Below, piece by piece: positions 15,257 to 25,085 of a DNA stretch of 64,000 nucleotides. Positions within the stretch are counted from its first letter, which is position 1, and each line of letters opens with the position of its first letter. The notes beneath the pieces are model-generated. The model had not been told where the DNA came from, made no database searches, and saw nothing but the letters and a program-made list of their open reading frames with translations. Origin of the DNA: Halostagnicola kamekurae (GTDB lineage: Archaea; Halobacteriota; Halobacteria; Halobacteriales; Natrialbaceae). The stretch covers positions 558,001-622,000 of the forward strand of contig NZ_FOZS01000001.1 in assembly GCF_900116205.1 (NCBI RefSeq). The letters run 5' to 3'. A program made the position numbers and the translations under genes.

Positions 15257-16978
15257 GTGCCCGACGATTCCCGCGATTCAGACGATAGTCCGTCTCGAGG
15301 GGCGGACGACCCTCCAGCGAGCGACGATGCGCCGACGGGGAATTCGTCGCCCGACGAGTCGCTTCCCCGATCGGGGACGGAGTCGACCGCGGACTCGAGC
15401 GACGACGGATCGTCGAACTCGTCGGACGCCGATTCGGACGCGGGTTCGTCGGAAAGCGACTCGAGCGTTCCGTTTACCCCCTCGAGTTCGATCACGGAGG
15501 GCTCGCTCATCGAGCCGCTCTTTCACCTGGCGTGGCCGATCGTCGTCATCCAGCTGCTGCAGGTCACCTACAACGTCGTCGACACGCTGTATCTGGGTCG
15601 GCTCTCCGCGGACGCGGTCGGTGCGATCAGCCTCGCGTTCCCGCTTATCTTCCTCCTGATTGCCGTCGCCGGCGGCTTTACGACCGCGGGGGCGATCCTC
15701 GTCGCCCAGTACATCGGTGCGAGAGGTGACCGGTCGGCGGGATTGGTCGCGGGCCAGACGGTCTCGTTCGTCGCCGTCCTCTCGGTCGCGATCGGGATCG
15801 CCGGCTACTTCTACACGCGACCGGCCCTCGATGTCCTGCCGAGCGATCCAGAGACGGCGGCCGCGGTCGTCCCGCTCGCAGCGGACTACATGGAGGTTAT
15901 CTTCCTCGGGATGCCGTTGATGTTCGGATTCTTCGTCTTCTCGGCGCTCATGCGGGGCTACGGCGACACGCGGACGCCGATGCTCGTGATGGTCATCTCC
16001 GTGGCCGTCAACGTCGTCCTCGATCCGATCTTCATCTTCGGTTTCGATAGCAATCCGCTGGTCGGCTGGCTCGAGACCCTCCCCGTCATCGGCGCGCTGG
16101 ATTTCGCGGGTTTCGAAGCCGCGGTCTACGCCGCGACCGGCTTTTCGGGCTGGGGGATCGAAGGTGCGGCCATCGCAACGATCGCCGCCCGCGGCGCGGC
16201 GACGCTCGTCGGACTCTGGATCCTGTTCGCGACGACCCGCGGTCCGGCGGTCTCGCTCGAGCACCTCCGACCGGACCTCGAGTTCATTGAGGACATCGTC
16301 CGTCTGGGCGTCCCGAGCATGGTCGAACAGTCGACGAGCGCGCTGGCGATGATCTCTCTGACCGCGATGGTCGTCACGTTCGCGCCGCCGGTCGTCGCCG
16401 CCTACGGCCTCGGAAACCGGCTCATCTCGCTGGTCTTTCTCCCGGCGATGGGACTCGGGCGGGCCATCGACACCGTCGTCGGGCAGAACCTCGGCGCGGA
16501 CAGGGCGGACCGAGCGGGTCGCGCCGTGCGACTGGCCGCGACGACCGGTGCCGGGGTGATGATCCTCGTCGCCGTGGTCGCGGTCACGTTCACCGAACCG
16601 ATCGTCAGCGCGTTCCTCGGCGACGTCGAAGACGCGCCTGAAACCATCGCGCTGGGTGTCGAGTACGTCCAGATCCGTTCGGTCGAGTTCGCCTTCATCG
16701 GCGTCTCGCAGGTGATCCTCGGCGCGTTCCGGGGAGCCGGAAACACGAAGACCGCCATGGTCCTCTCGATTCTGACCCTCTGGGTGGGTCGCGTCTCGAG
16801 CGTCTTCGTCCTCGTGTTCGTCTTCGATATGGGCGCCACCGGCGTCTGGATCGGGATGGCCGTCGGGAACGTCCTCGGAGCGATCGTTGGCGTCGGCTGG
16901 TTCGCCCGCGGGACCTGGCGAAACCGGTACATCGACGACCCCGAGCCAACACCCCGCGCTGAACCGATGGAAGACTAA
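15257..16978 (+). CDS. MATE family efflux transporter
   Basis: This 573-residue protein has a 75-residue disordered, Ser/Asp-rich N-terminal tail starting at a GTG codon, then twelve membrane helices in the MATE arrangement. Typical segments are PLFHLAWPIVVIQLLQVTYN, YLGRLSADAVGAISLAFPL and the matching second-half sequence LGVPSMVEQSTSALAMIS. MATE proteins export cationic compounds in exchange for Na+ or H+. The long acidic tail is unusual for bacterial homologues but common in haloarchaeal membrane proteins. The true start could lie within the tail. Confidence 0.92.
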   Translation: MPDDSRDSDDSPSRGADDPPASDDAPTGNSSPDESLPRSGTESTADSSDDGSSNSSDADSDAGSSESDSSVPFTPSSSITEGSLIEPLFHLAWPIVVIQLLQVTYNVVDTLYLGRLSADAVGAISLAFPLIFLLIAVAGGFTTAGAILVAQYIGARGDRSAGLVAGQTVSFVAVLSVAIGIAGYFYTRPALDVLPSDPETAAAVVPLAADYMEVIFLGMPLMFGFFVFSALMRGYGDTRTPMLVMVISVAVNVVLDPIFIFGFDSNPLVGWLETLPVIGALDFAGFEAAVYAATGFSGWGIEGAAIATIAARGAATLVGLWILFATTRGPAVSLEHLRPDLEFIEDIVRLGVPSMVEQSTSALAMISLTAMVVTFAPPVVAAYGLGNRLISLVFLPAMGLGRAIDTVVGQNLGADRADRAGRAVRLAATTGAGVMILVAVVAVTFTEPIVSAFLGDVEDAPETIALGVEYVQIRSVEFAFIGVSQVILGAFRGAGNTKTAMVLSILTLWVGRVSSVFVLVFVFDMGATGVWIGMAVGNVLGAIVGVGWFARGTWRNRYIDDPEPTPRAEPMED

Positions 16979-17059
16979 GCCGCTCGCGCCGCCGATAGCA
17001 CCGTCTCGTTTCGCCACAACACGCGCGCCAGACAGACGATTGAGAACGATCGAGACGAC

Positions 17060-17224
17060 TCAGGACGGATGCTGGTGGCCGATCTTCTCGGCGACGATCC
17101 CGGGAACGGGCGTCGCACACTGCCTGCACTTCCACGTCCGCCCCGTGGTTCCGCGATCGGAAACGAGGTCTTGCTTGTACTCGAGGACCGCGCCACACGT
17201 ACACTGATACGTCGTGCGGGACAT
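17060..17224 (-). CDS. Small zinc-ribbon protein
   Basis: This 54-residue protein has a treble Cys pattern, YQCTCG near residue 6 and WKCRQCATPVPG near 31, fitting one zinc ribbon with two CxC/CxxC half-sites. Longer in-frame starts exist but would add basic low-complexity sequence. Small CxxC proteins of this size are abundant in haloarchaea and mostly uncharacterised. It is convergent with the MATE gene. Confidence 0.65.
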   Translation of the reverse strand: MSRTTYQCTCGAVLEYKQDLVSDRGTTGRTWKCRQCATPVPGIVAEKIGHQHPS

Positions 17225-17402
17225 CGCCGCGGTGTAGGTCCCGCGGCCGCTTAAGCGTACAGCCGGCCTCAGCACGTTCTTTCTCGCCGTCGAGTTGCGA
17301 GATCGGTTCGAGGGGTCGATACTCGAGCCCGACCCGTGAGGTGGGTGCTCGAGCCCGGCTCGCGAGATCGATTCGAAGTCGGGTATCGAGACCGGCCGAC
17401 CA

Positions 17403-17410
17403 TTTATATA
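17403..17410 (+). promoter_or_regulatory. TATA box of the Tat-exported protein gene
   Basis: TTTATATA is centred 26 nt before the ATG at 17433, the classic spacing for a leaderless haloarchaeal transcript. Confidence 0.7.
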
Positions 17411-17432
17411 CCGTTCCGCGGCCAACGAGCCC

Positions 17433-17822
17433 ATGGTAGATCGACCGACAGTCGACCGCCGAACCGTCCTGCGAACGATCGGCACGAACACTGCCGCCGC
17501 GCTCGCGCTCGTCTCGAGCGCGAGCGCGACCGATACCGAGCGAGCGGGCTCGGACACCGAAAAACAGCGAGAATCCACGACCGAGTGCGAGGACATCCCC
17601 ACCGTTCCCGAGTCGGCGGCGAACCCGCCCGAGTCGTACGTTTCGACCGTCGACCGCATCGTCGACGGCGAACACGTCGTCATCTTACTCGAGGACGGCA
17701 CCCGGACAGTCGATCAGATCGTCGTCCCGGCGGCGGAGCATCCGTGTCTCGAGGAAAACGATCGGATCGTCGCGACCGTTGCGGACGACGACCTGCGCTG
17801 TTTCCGGTGGCTCGCCGAGTGA
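17433..17822 (+). CDS. Tat-exported DUF3006-like small protein
   Basis: This 129-residue protein has a twin-arginine signal (VDRRTVLRTIG followed by an Ala-rich hydrophobic run to about residue 33), suggesting export of a folded protein. A Ser/Glu/Thr-rich linker follows. The last 65 residues, starting YVSTVDRIVDGEHVVILLED and ending with NDRIVATVADDDL, resemble DUF3006, a small beta-barrel-like domain of unknown function. Two Cys residues flank it (residues 54 and 108), and a third follows near the end. It has its own TATA box. Confidence 0.8.
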   Translation: MVDRPTVDRRTVLRTIGTNTAAALALVSSASATDTERAGSDTEKQRESTTECEDIPTVPESAANPPESYVSTVDRIVDGEHVVILLEDGTRTVDQIVVPAAEHPCLEENDRIVATVADDDLRCFRWLAE

Positions 17823-17891
17823 TCGTCGCCTCCGGACGAAACCCGCACGCTGGGGCCGATATCGCCGCTGAACCCCACCACTGGCGGCACT

Positions 17892-18665
17892 CTACCGTCC
17901 GCTGAAATCCGGCTCGCGGTCTTCCGTAAACGCGGCGACGCCTTCCATCATGTCCTGCGTGTGGAACATCCGCTCTTGCTCGCGCGCCTCGAGGTCGAGT
18001 TGCTCCTCGAGCGTGTTGGCGTTCGACCGGAGCAGAAGCCGTCGAATCGAGGAGTAGACGCGAGTCGGGCCGCTCGCGAGCGTCGTCGCGCGTTCGTGAA
18101 CTCGTTGGTCGATGTCCGCGTCGCTCACGACTTCGGTGAGGAGCCCGATATCGGCGGCCTCGCTGGCGGAGAGGATGTCACCGCTCATCAGCAGCTCCGT
18201 CGCGGTGCGAACGCCGACCAGCCGCGGCAGGATGAACGTCGCGCCGGTGTCTGCGGTCAGGCCGATGCTCGAGAACGAAAAGCCGATGCGGGCGGACTCG
18301 GCGGCGTAGACGAAATCGCAGGCGGTCGCGAGCGACGCGCCGGCACCGATCGCGGGCCCGTCGACCTTCGCGATCACCGGTTTCGAGCAGGTCATGATGG
18401 CTTCGACCGCGGCGTGAAACCCTCGGTCGATCGATTCGGCCGTCGGCGTCGAGCCGACGCTCGAGAGATCCGCACCCGCACAGAAGGCCTCGCCCGCGCC
18501 GGTCAGGACGAGACACCGAACCTCGTCGTTCGCGTCGAGTTCGCGGAACGCGGCCGCGAGGTCCTCGGTATCGGACTCGCTGACCGCGTTCTTCCGGTCC
18601 GGATTCGATATCACGACGGTCGCGTAGGACTCGGCTTCGTGGATCTCCGTCCGAATAGTTGCCAT
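17892..18665 (-). CDS. Enoyl-CoA hydratase/isomerase family protein
   Basis: The 257-residue protein has the crotonase oxyanion-hole motifs AFCAGADLSSVG near 64 and GPAIGAGASLATACDF near 105. In place of the classic hydratase GLxPGxGGTQ segment it reads GLTADTGATFILPRLVG, with Asp as in PaaG-like isomerases. It may therefore isomerise rather than hydrate its acyl-CoA substrate, in fatty acid or aromatic acid breakdown. It stands as a single gene, with a sulfatase-like gene behind it on the same strand. Substrate unknown. Confidence 0.9.
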   Translation of the reverse strand: MATIRTEIHEAESYATVVISNPDRKNAVSESDTEDLAAAFRELDANDEVRCLVLTGAGEAFCAGADLSSVGSTPTAESIDRGFHAAVEAIMTCSKPVIAKVDGPAIGAGASLATACDFVYAAESARIGFSFSSIGLTADTGATFILPRLVGVRTATELLMSGDILSASEAADIGLLTEVVSDADIDQRVHERATTLASGPTRVYSSIRRLLLRSNANTLEEQLDLEAREQERMFHTQDMMEGVAAFTEDREPDFSGR

Positions 18666-18793
18666 ACTACACAGTCACGCTCGAGACCCGTATAAAACTC
18701 GGCGAACGGCTTTCAATCCCCCGGCCGTTTGTCGCGGATCGGCTCGATCGGCTCAATCGGCACGTCACGACGGCCCGGGCTGAGTGATCGCCT

Positions 18794-20326
18794 TTACAGA
18801 TAGCCCAGATCCGCCAGCCGTTCTTTCGTTCCCGCGCGCATCGAGACGCTTTCCGTGCCCGTCTCGCTCACGACCGACTCGAGGTCGCCGAGTCGCTCGT
18901 CGAGTCGACGGATCAGTGCTTCGCGTCTATCACGCTGCTGTCCGTTTCTCGAGTCTGCGTCCGGCTCGGCACAGAGGTTGCGCTGTTCGTGGGGGTCCAT
19001 CTCGAGGTCGTGGAACCGCTCGAAGCCGTCGTCGCCGCGGACGTACTTGGCGTCGTGCGTTCTGATCGCCTGCAGTCGGCGGTCGAACGCCCGAACGCGG
19101 TCCGGCACGTCGCCGAACCGAGCATCGAGGCGGTCAATCGAGGGCTGTGGAGCGACGTACTCGGCGAAGATTGCGTCTCGAGTGCCTGTGTCCGAGGTGG
19201 GATGCATCGACCGCCCCTGACTCTGCTCGGCGAACGCGGGGTCCTCGATGCCGGTCGCCTCGAAGAGGGTCTCCGGGAGGTCGAGCAACTGAACGAGGTC
19301 GCGTCGCGTGCCGCCGCCGGTGAACTCGCCGCCGTGGATGACCAGCGGGACGTGCAACAGGGTGTCATAGAGGTTGTACTGATGGCCGAAGAAGTCGTGC
19401 TCGCCGACGTGCTCGCCGTGGTCGCCACAGACGACCAGCAGCGTCTCCTCCCACTCGCCGGTCTCCTCGAGCGCGCGACGCAGTCGCGCGATCTGCCGGT
19501 CGACGTAGGCGAGTTCGGCCCGGTAGAGGCCCCGAAGCATGGCGAACTCCCGGTCGTCGATCTCGTAGTCTTCGCAGTCGTAGGCCCGCGGATCCTGCCG
19601 AACCGCCGTGGCCGCTTCGTAGCTCGCACCCTCGGGGAGATGTCGCTCGGCGAGTTCCCGCGGTGGGTCGTAGACGACGTGCGGTTCGATGTAGTTACAG
19701 AACAGGAAGAACGGCGAGTCGTCGTCCCGTCCCTCGAGCCAGTTCTCGACCCACGTCGTCGTTCGATCGGCCCCGTCGTCGCCCGCCGGCTGGAGCACCT
19801 CGCTGTAGAGGATGTTCGTCGCGTTTACCAGGGGGTTCCCGTGAAAGAGGTTCTCGCGGGTCGCCTCGAGTTTCTCGCGAAGGTCCTCGCCGCGAACGAC
19901 GGCGCCCATATCGTGTTCGGACTGAACGTACTGCCAGCCGCGCCGGAGGTGATCGAGCCCGCGGTCGAAGCCGAACTCCTCGGTGATCCAGGTGTTGTTC
20001 GAGACGCCGACGGTTTCGTACCCGGCGTCAGCGAAGACCTCGGGAAGCGTTCGAAGCGACTCGTCCAGAAAGGGGTGGTGCCCGTGCGTTCCGTGCTCGG
20101 AGGGATACGTCCCGGTGAACATCGAAGCGTGGGAAGGCAGCGTCCACGGTGCCGTCGCAAACGCGTTCTCGAACGCCGTCCCCGCCGTCGCCAGTCGGGA
20201 CAGCGCCGGCATCGTTCGATCGCTCACGCTCGTCGCTCGAGCGGTGTCGAGAACGACGAAAACGACGTTTCGAGGACACTCATGTGGCTCGGGTTCACTT
20301 CGTGTTAGCGAGTCCATAGTATGCAC
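18794..20326 (-). CDS. Sulfatase-like hydrolase without the formylglycine site
   Basis: The 510-residue protein is in the alkaline phosphatase/sulfatase superfamily. Metal-site residues are seen in VVFVVLDTARA (Asp27), in VVCGDHGEHVGEHDFFGHQ near 315, and in the C-terminal HDLEMDPHEQRNL typical of sulfatases. At the active-site nucleophile, where sulfatases have C/S-x-P-x-R for formylglycine, this protein has T-L-P-S-H (residues 62-66). A true arylsulfatase activity is therefore doubtful; a phosphodiesterase or phosphoglycerol-transferase-like activity with Thr as nucleophile is more plausible. It has no signal peptide and starts MHTMDSLTRSEPEP. Confidence 0.9.
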   Translation of the reverse strand: MHTMDSLTRSEPEPHECPRNVVFVVLDTARATSVSDRTMPALSRLATAGTAFENAFATAPWTLPSHASMFTGTYPSEHGTHGHHPFLDESLRTLPEVFADAGYETVGVSNNTWITEEFGFDRGLDHLRRGWQYVQSEHDMGAVVRGEDLREKLEATRENLFHGNPLVNATNILYSEVLQPAGDDGADRTTTWVENWLEGRDDDSPFFLFCNYIEPHVVYDPPRELAERHLPEGASYEAATAVRQDPRAYDCEDYEIDDREFAMLRGLYRAELAYVDRQIARLRRALEETGEWEETLLVVCGDHGEHVGEHDFFGHQYNLYDTLLHVPLVIHGGEFTGGGTRRDLVQLLDLPETLFEATGIEDPAFAEQSQGRSMHPTSDTGTRDAIFAEYVAPQPSIDRLDARFGDVPDRVRAFDRRLQAIRTHDAKYVRGDDGFERFHDLEMDPHEQRNLCAEPDADSRNGQQRDRREALIRRLDERLGDLESVVSETGTESVSMRAGTKERLADLGYL

Positions 20327-20493
20327 CCTCCACCTCCCGCGGGGAAGGTCACCGACCCGGCACGCGCAGGTCGCTCATGCCGGTCTGGCGTTTTTCGACC
20401 GCTCTCTCACGGACCGGTCGAACTGTTGATCGATATCCACGGTGGAGTCAACGGAGCTAACACGACGGGTGGCGTGACTCGAATCGAACAGTG

Positions 20494-21405
20494 ATGCGCG
20501 CCTTCCGGATCGCCTACGACGGCACCGACTACTTCGGCTTCCAGCGCCAGCCCGACGTGCGAACCGTCGAGGACACGATCTTCGGCGCGTTGAGACGACT
20601 CGAGATTCTCGCTCCCGACGCCGACAAACCCGACGGCTACGCGGCCGCCGGTCGAACCGACGCCGGCGTCTCGGCGCTCGCACAGACCGTCGCCTTCGAC
20701 GCACCCGACTGGCTCACGCCGCGAGCGCTAAATAGCGAACTGCCCGCGGACGTCAGGGCGTGGGCCAGCGCCGACGCGTCGCCGTCGTTTCACGCGACAC
20801 ACCACGCCAGCGAGCGCAGATACGTGTACCACCTCTACGCGCCGGCAGAGTCGCGGTCGACTGCGGCCCTGCCGGAGCCGACCGACGACGCACAACCGTC
20901 GAGGCGTGAGACTGGGGACGCGACTCGCGTCGAGGACGACCGATTCCGCGCCGCACTCGAGGCCCTGTCTGGACCCCACGACTTTCACAACCTGACGCCC
21001 GACGACCGAAACACGGAGCGCTCGCCGACGCTCGAGGCGACCCGCGACGGGCCGTTTCTCGTCGTCACCGTCTCGGCGGGCGGCTTCTCGCGCGAACTGG
21101 TCCGCCGGCTCGTTTCGCTCGCCCACAGCGTCGGCTCGGGAGAGACGCCGCTCGCGAAGGTCGATCGGGCGCTCGCGGACGAACCGCTGGCGGGCCACGA
21201 CGGGATCGCTCCGGCGCCGCCAGAACCGCTCGTGCTCGCAGCCGTCGAGTACCCCGACCTCGAGTTTACCGTCGACGAAGCGGCGGCGACGAGCGCGCGG
21301 CGGATCTTCGACCGTCGGCGAGTCGAGCAGCGAACGGTCGCGCGGGTCTCGAGACAGCTCCGTGACGGACTGTCGGCGGACTCACACGGCGGCTCCGAAT
21401 GGTGA
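20494..21405 (+). CDS. truA: tRNA pseudouridine(38-40) synthase
   Basis: This is TruA, which isomerises U38, U39 and U40 in the tRNA anticodon arm. Near the N-terminus it has AYDGTDYFGFQRQPDVRTVE, the catalytic Asp in AAGRTDAGVSALAQTVAFD near residue 58, and the family C-terminal motif GFSRELVRRLVSLAHSVGSG near 195. At 303 residues it is slightly longer than bacterial TruA because of an acidic insert around 125-150. An adjacent GTG three bases upstream is an alternative start. It is divergent from the sulfatase-like gene. Confidence 0.94.
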   Translation: MRAFRIAYDGTDYFGFQRQPDVRTVEDTIFGALRRLEILAPDADKPDGYAAAGRTDAGVSALAQTVAFDAPDWLTPRALNSELPADVRAWASADASPSFHATHHASERRYVYHLYAPAESRSTAALPEPTDDAQPSRRETGDATRVEDDRFRAALEALSGPHDFHNLTPDDRNTERSPTLEATRDGPFLVVTVSAGGFSRELVRRLVSLAHSVGSGETPLAKVDRALADEPLAGHDGIAPAPPEPLVLAAVEYPDLEFTVDEAAATSARRIFDRRRVEQRTVARVSRQLRDGLSADSHGGSEW

Positions 21406-21440
21406 GTGGGTTTATACGATTCGGGCGACGACCACGAGGT

Positions 21441-21683
21441 ATGGAACTGTCCCCCGAGGAGTACGGCGCGTACTGGCGCGCCTCGCTTTTCGTCTCCGCG
21501 GGGGTGCTCGTCGCGTATCTCGGATATCGCGTCACCGCGCCGCTTCTCGCTCACTCGCAGGCGGGCGCGACGCTGTTCGGCGTCTTCTTGCTCGGCGCAC
21601 TCGTCGTTTCCGGGGGCTATCTGGTCGTTCTCGGTATCGCCCGAACGGTTCGGACCGCCGTCGACGCCGAGATGCGCGGCTAG
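21441..21683 (+). CDS. Two-helix membrane protein
   Basis: This 80-residue protein starts MELSPEEYGAYWRASLFVSA and has two membrane helices (about 14-34 and 43-65). No family was recognised with certainty, but the size and layout are those of a haloarchaeal conserved hypothetical. It lies 35 bp after truA on the same strand and is probably co-transcribed. Confidence 0.7.
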   Translation: MELSPEEYGAYWRASLFVSAGVLVAYLGYRVTAPLLAHSQAGATLFGVFLLGALVVSGGYLVVLGIARTVRTAVDAEMRG

Positions 21684-21794
21684 GAGACGACGGCACGTCG
21701 TTTGCGGATCACCGTCTCTGATCGGCCGTCGCTCTCAGACCCGTCGTCACCCGGCTTCGGTAGATTTTCACAGCTTCGGTCCGAAATCAGCGCC

Positions 21795-23606
21795 ATGAGT
21801 TCTGTACCGGACCGCTCCGAAATCGACCGGGAGTACACCTGGGACCTCGAGAGCATCTACGGGAGCGACGAGGAGTGGGAGGAGGCGTACGCGGCGGTGA
21901 GCGATCGAATCGAGGAGTTGGCGAGCTACGAAGGCCAGACCACCGACGACGCCGAGACGTTACTCGCGGTTTTCGAGCTTCGAAACGACATCATGCGCGA
22001 GGTGTCGACGGTGGCCGCCTACGCCCGCATGCGACGCGACGAGGACACGACCAACCAGGAGTATCAGGCCCTGACCGCCAGATCCCAGTCGCTGGCAGCG
22101 GAGGCACAGTCCGCCGCCTCGTTCATCGAGCCCGAACTCCAGACGCTCACGCGATCGGAGTTCGAGTCGATGACCGACGAGGAGCCGGCACTCGAGACCT
22201 ACGACCACTACGTCGACGACGTGTTGCGGATGAAACCGCACACGCGTTCGGCGGAAGTCGAGGCGCTCCTCGCGGACCTGAGCGAAGTGACGGGAGCGAC
22301 CGGCGAGGTCTACAACATGCTCTCGAACGCGGACATGTCGTTTCCGACCCTCGAGGATCCCGATGGCGACGCAGTCGAGATCACCCAGAGCAACTTCACC
22401 AACCTGCTCAAACGCCCCGATCGGGAGTTCCGACGGCGGGTGTACGAAGGCTACTTCGACGAGTGGGAAGCGGTGCGAAACACCGTCGCGGCGTCGTACA
22501 AAAACAGCGTCAAAGCGGACGTCAAGACCGCACAGGCTCGCAACTACGACACCGCACGCGAAGCCGCACTCGACGGCCCGAACGTCCCCGTCGAGGTCTA
22601 CGATACGCTGGTCGACAGCGTCGACGACAACCTCGATAAACTCCACCGCCACGCCGAACTCAAACGCGAGGCCCTCGAGGTCGACGAACTGCAGATGTGG
22701 GACCTCTACATGCCGTTGACGGGCGGGGAAGGACCCGACGTCGGCTACGACGAGGCGACCGAGTACGTCGTCGACGCCGTCGGGCCGCTGGGCGAGGAGT
22801 ACCAGTCCCGGGTCGCCGAGGGTCTCGAGTCGCGGTGGGTCGATGTCTACGAGAACGAAGGCAAACAGTCGGGCGCGTATTCAGGTGGCACCTACGACAC
22901 CCAGCCGTTCATCCTGATGAACTACCAGGACGACATCGCCTCGATGTACACGCTGGCCCACGAACTCGGCCACTCGATGCACTCTCAGCTCACCAAGGAC
23001 GAACAGCCCTACGTCTACTCGAGCTACGAGATCTTCGTGGCCGAAGTCGCCAGCACGGTCAACGAGGCCCTGCTGACGAACCACCTGCTCGAGACCGTCG
23101 ACGATCCGGCGTTCCGAAAGGCCGTCCTCAACGAGTTCCTAGAGCGCGTCCGCTCGACGCTGTACCGCCAGACGCTGTTCGCCGAGTTCGAACACGAGGC
23201 CCACCGGCTCGAGGAAAACGGCGAGCCGCTCACAGCGGATCGACTGGACGACCTCTACTACGGGCTCAAAGAATCGTACTACGAGCCCGCCACCGTCGAC
23301 GAGCGGATCGCCCGCGAGTGGATGCGCATTCCGCATTTCTACCGCGCGTTCTACGTCTACCAGTACTCGACCGGCATTTCCGCCGCGCTCGCCATCGTCG
23401 ACGGCATCCTCCCGGACGGACCCAGCAGCGAGCCGGACTGTACCGCCGCCGAGAACTACCTCGAGTTTCTCCGTCGCGGCTCGCGGGAGTACCCGCTCGA
23501 CCTCCTGCGAATCGCGGGGGTCGATATGAGTTCGAGCGATCCGATCGACCGCGCGCTGGCGACCTACGGCGACCGCCTCGACGAGATGGCGGCGCTGCTC
23601 GAGTAG
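21795..23606 (+). CDS. pepF: Oligoendopeptidase F
   Basis: The 603-residue zinc metallopeptidase of family M3B has the HExxH site in TLAHELGHSMHSQL near residue 390 and the third zinc ligand in YEIFVAEVASTVNEALL about 28 residues later. The N-terminal oligopeptidase F domain begins with REYTWDLESIYGSDEEWEE. It degrades short peptides in the cytoplasm. The frame is open 31 codons further upstream, but the ATG at 21795 places the conserved WDLE segment at the normal distance from the N-terminus. It follows the small membrane protein gene with a 111-bp gap. Confidence 0.95.
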   Translation: MSSVPDRSEIDREYTWDLESIYGSDEEWEEAYAAVSDRIEELASYEGQTTDDAETLLAVFELRNDIMREVSTVAAYARMRRDEDTTNQEYQALTARSQSLAAEAQSAASFIEPELQTLTRSEFESMTDEEPALETYDHYVDDVLRMKPHTRSAEVEALLADLSEVTGATGEVYNMLSNADMSFPTLEDPDGDAVEITQSNFTNLLKRPDREFRRRVYEGYFDEWEAVRNTVAASYKNSVKADVKTAQARNYDTAREAALDGPNVPVEVYDTLVDSVDDNLDKLHRHAELKREALEVDELQMWDLYMPLTGGEGPDVGYDEATEYVVDAVGPLGEEYQSRVAEGLESRWVDVYENEGKQSGAYSGGTYDTQPFILMNYQDDIASMYTLAHELGHSMHSQLTKDEQPYVYSSYEIFVAEVASTVNEALLTNHLLETVDDPAFRKAVLNEFLERVRSTLYRQTLFAEFEHEAHRLEENGEPLTADRLDDLYYGLKESYYEPATVDERIAREWMRIPHFYRAFYVYQYSTGISAALAIVDGILPDGPSSEPDCTAAENYLEFLRRGSREYPLDLLRIAGVDMSSSDPIDRALATYGDRLDEMAALLE

Positions 23607-23852
23607 CCGAGAGCGCTCTGTCAGGTCCCGTCTACATTTTCGATTCTATTGACCCTCGCTTCTCGAGATTCTGTCCCGTTCGTTCGTCGAATCTCTCTCG
23701 TCGACAATTTCCCGTGACCGGCCAAGCGAACTCCATCGTTTCCCCTCGGTGGCACCCGAAACGGTCGTATCACCCACGGCTTCCGGCCTGCCGAAAACCA
23801 ACCGCGACCCAAAGGCACATTTATCGTGGGAATCCTAACGACGTACATCACG

Positions 23853-25085
23853 ATGTCTCGAAGCCCATCTGTTCCTGAGCGACCACATCGCGAGATCGAT
23901 CCCGATCTCTCCGATGACGAACGGCTCGAGGCGCTCCGTGGACACTTCGAAGATCTCACCGAGGTCCGAGATCAGCTGTCCGAGCAGCTCGACGCTGCAG
24001 AGGAGCGCCGCGAGCAGTTACGAGAGAAAGTAAACTCCGTCGAGCGCGAAAACGAGACGCTCAAAAGCTCCTCGCTTTACATCTCGACCGTCGAGGACGT
24101 CCTCGAGGACGACGAAGTCGTCGTCAAACAACACGGCAACAACCAGGAGGTTCTCACCGACGTCTCCCCGCGGATCGCGGAGTCGGTCGAGAGCGGCGAT
24201 CGAGTCGCCGTCAACGATTCGTTTTCGATCCAGACGGTCCTGGACGCGGAAACCGACGCCCGCGCACAGGCCATGGAGATCGCCGAAAAGCCCGACGTCT
24301 CATACGACGAGATCGGCGGCATCGACGAGCAGGTTCAGGAAGTCCGCGAGGCTGTCGAACAGCCCCTTGACGAGCCCGAACTGTTCGAAGACGTGGGGAT
24401 CGAGCCGCCGAGCGGCGTCCTCCTTCACGGACCGCCGGGAACCGGTAAGACGATGCTCGCGAAGGCCGTCGCAACCGAAACCGACGCGACGTTCATCAAG
24501 ATGGCGGGCTCGGAACTGGTCCGCAAGTTCATCGGCGAGGGCTCCCGGCTCGTTCGGGACCTCTTCGAGATGGCCCGCGAGCGCGAACCGGCTATAATCT
24601 TCATCGACGAGATCGACGCCATCGCGACGACGCGAACCGAGTCCAAGACCTCCGGGGACGCCGAGGTCCAGCGAACGATGATGCAACTGCTCTCGGAGAT
24701 GGACGGCTTCGAGGCCCGCGGCGACATCAGGATCATCGCCGCGACCAACCGCTTCGACATGCTCGATCGCGCGATCCTCCGCCCTGGCCGCTTCGACCGA
24801 CTCATCGAAGTTCCCGAACCGAATCAGGAGGGACGCGAACAGATCCTCGAGATCCATACGCGGGAGATGGCCGTCGACGACGGGATCGATTTCGCCGATC
24901 TCGCGGCCGAAACCGAGGGCTACTCCGGTGCCGAGATCGAGAGTCTCGCGACCGAAGCCGGCATGTTCGCCGTTCGAGACGACCGGACCGAGGTGCGCCA
25001 CGAGGACTTTACGAACGCCATCGAGAAGATCGAAGACGACGACTCGAGCGACGTTATCTCCTCGGCCGGCTACTTCTACCAATAG
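23853..25085 (+). CDS. pan: Proteasome-activating nucleotidase (AAA ATPase)
   Basis: This 410-residue PAN ATPase unfolds substrates for the archaeal 20S proteasome. In order it has an N-terminal coiled coil (about 20-72), an OB-fold region (75-130), a Walker A GPPGTGKT (193-200), Walker B with IIFIDEIDAI, and arginine finger region DRAILRPGRFDR. It ends YFYQ, giving the C-terminal HbYX motif (F-Y-Q) that docks into the 20S alpha ring and opens its gate. The ATG at 23853 was chosen over upstream in-frame codons. A short AT-rich box (ATTTATCG, about 23819-23826) precedes it. Haloarchaea usually have two PAN paralogues; which one this is cannot be told here. Confidence 0.96.
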   Translation: MSRSPSVPERPHREIDPDLSDDERLEALRGHFEDLTEVRDQLSEQLDAAEERREQLREKVNSVERENETLKSSSLYISTVEDVLEDDEVVVKQHGNNQEVLTDVSPRIAESVESGDRVAVNDSFSIQTVLDAETDARAQAMEIAEKPDVSYDEIGGIDEQVQEVREAVEQPLDEPELFEDVGIEPPSGVLLHGPPGTGKTMLAKAVATETDATFIKMAGSELVRKFIGEGSRLVRDLFEMAREREPAIIFIDEIDAIATTRTESKTSGDAEVQRTMMQLLSEMDGFEARGDIRIIAATNRFDMLDRAILRPGRFDRLIEVPEPNQEGREQILEIHTREMAVDDGIDFADLAAETEGYSGAEIESLATEAGMFAVRDDRTEVRHEDFTNAIEKIEDDDSSDVISSAGYFYQ

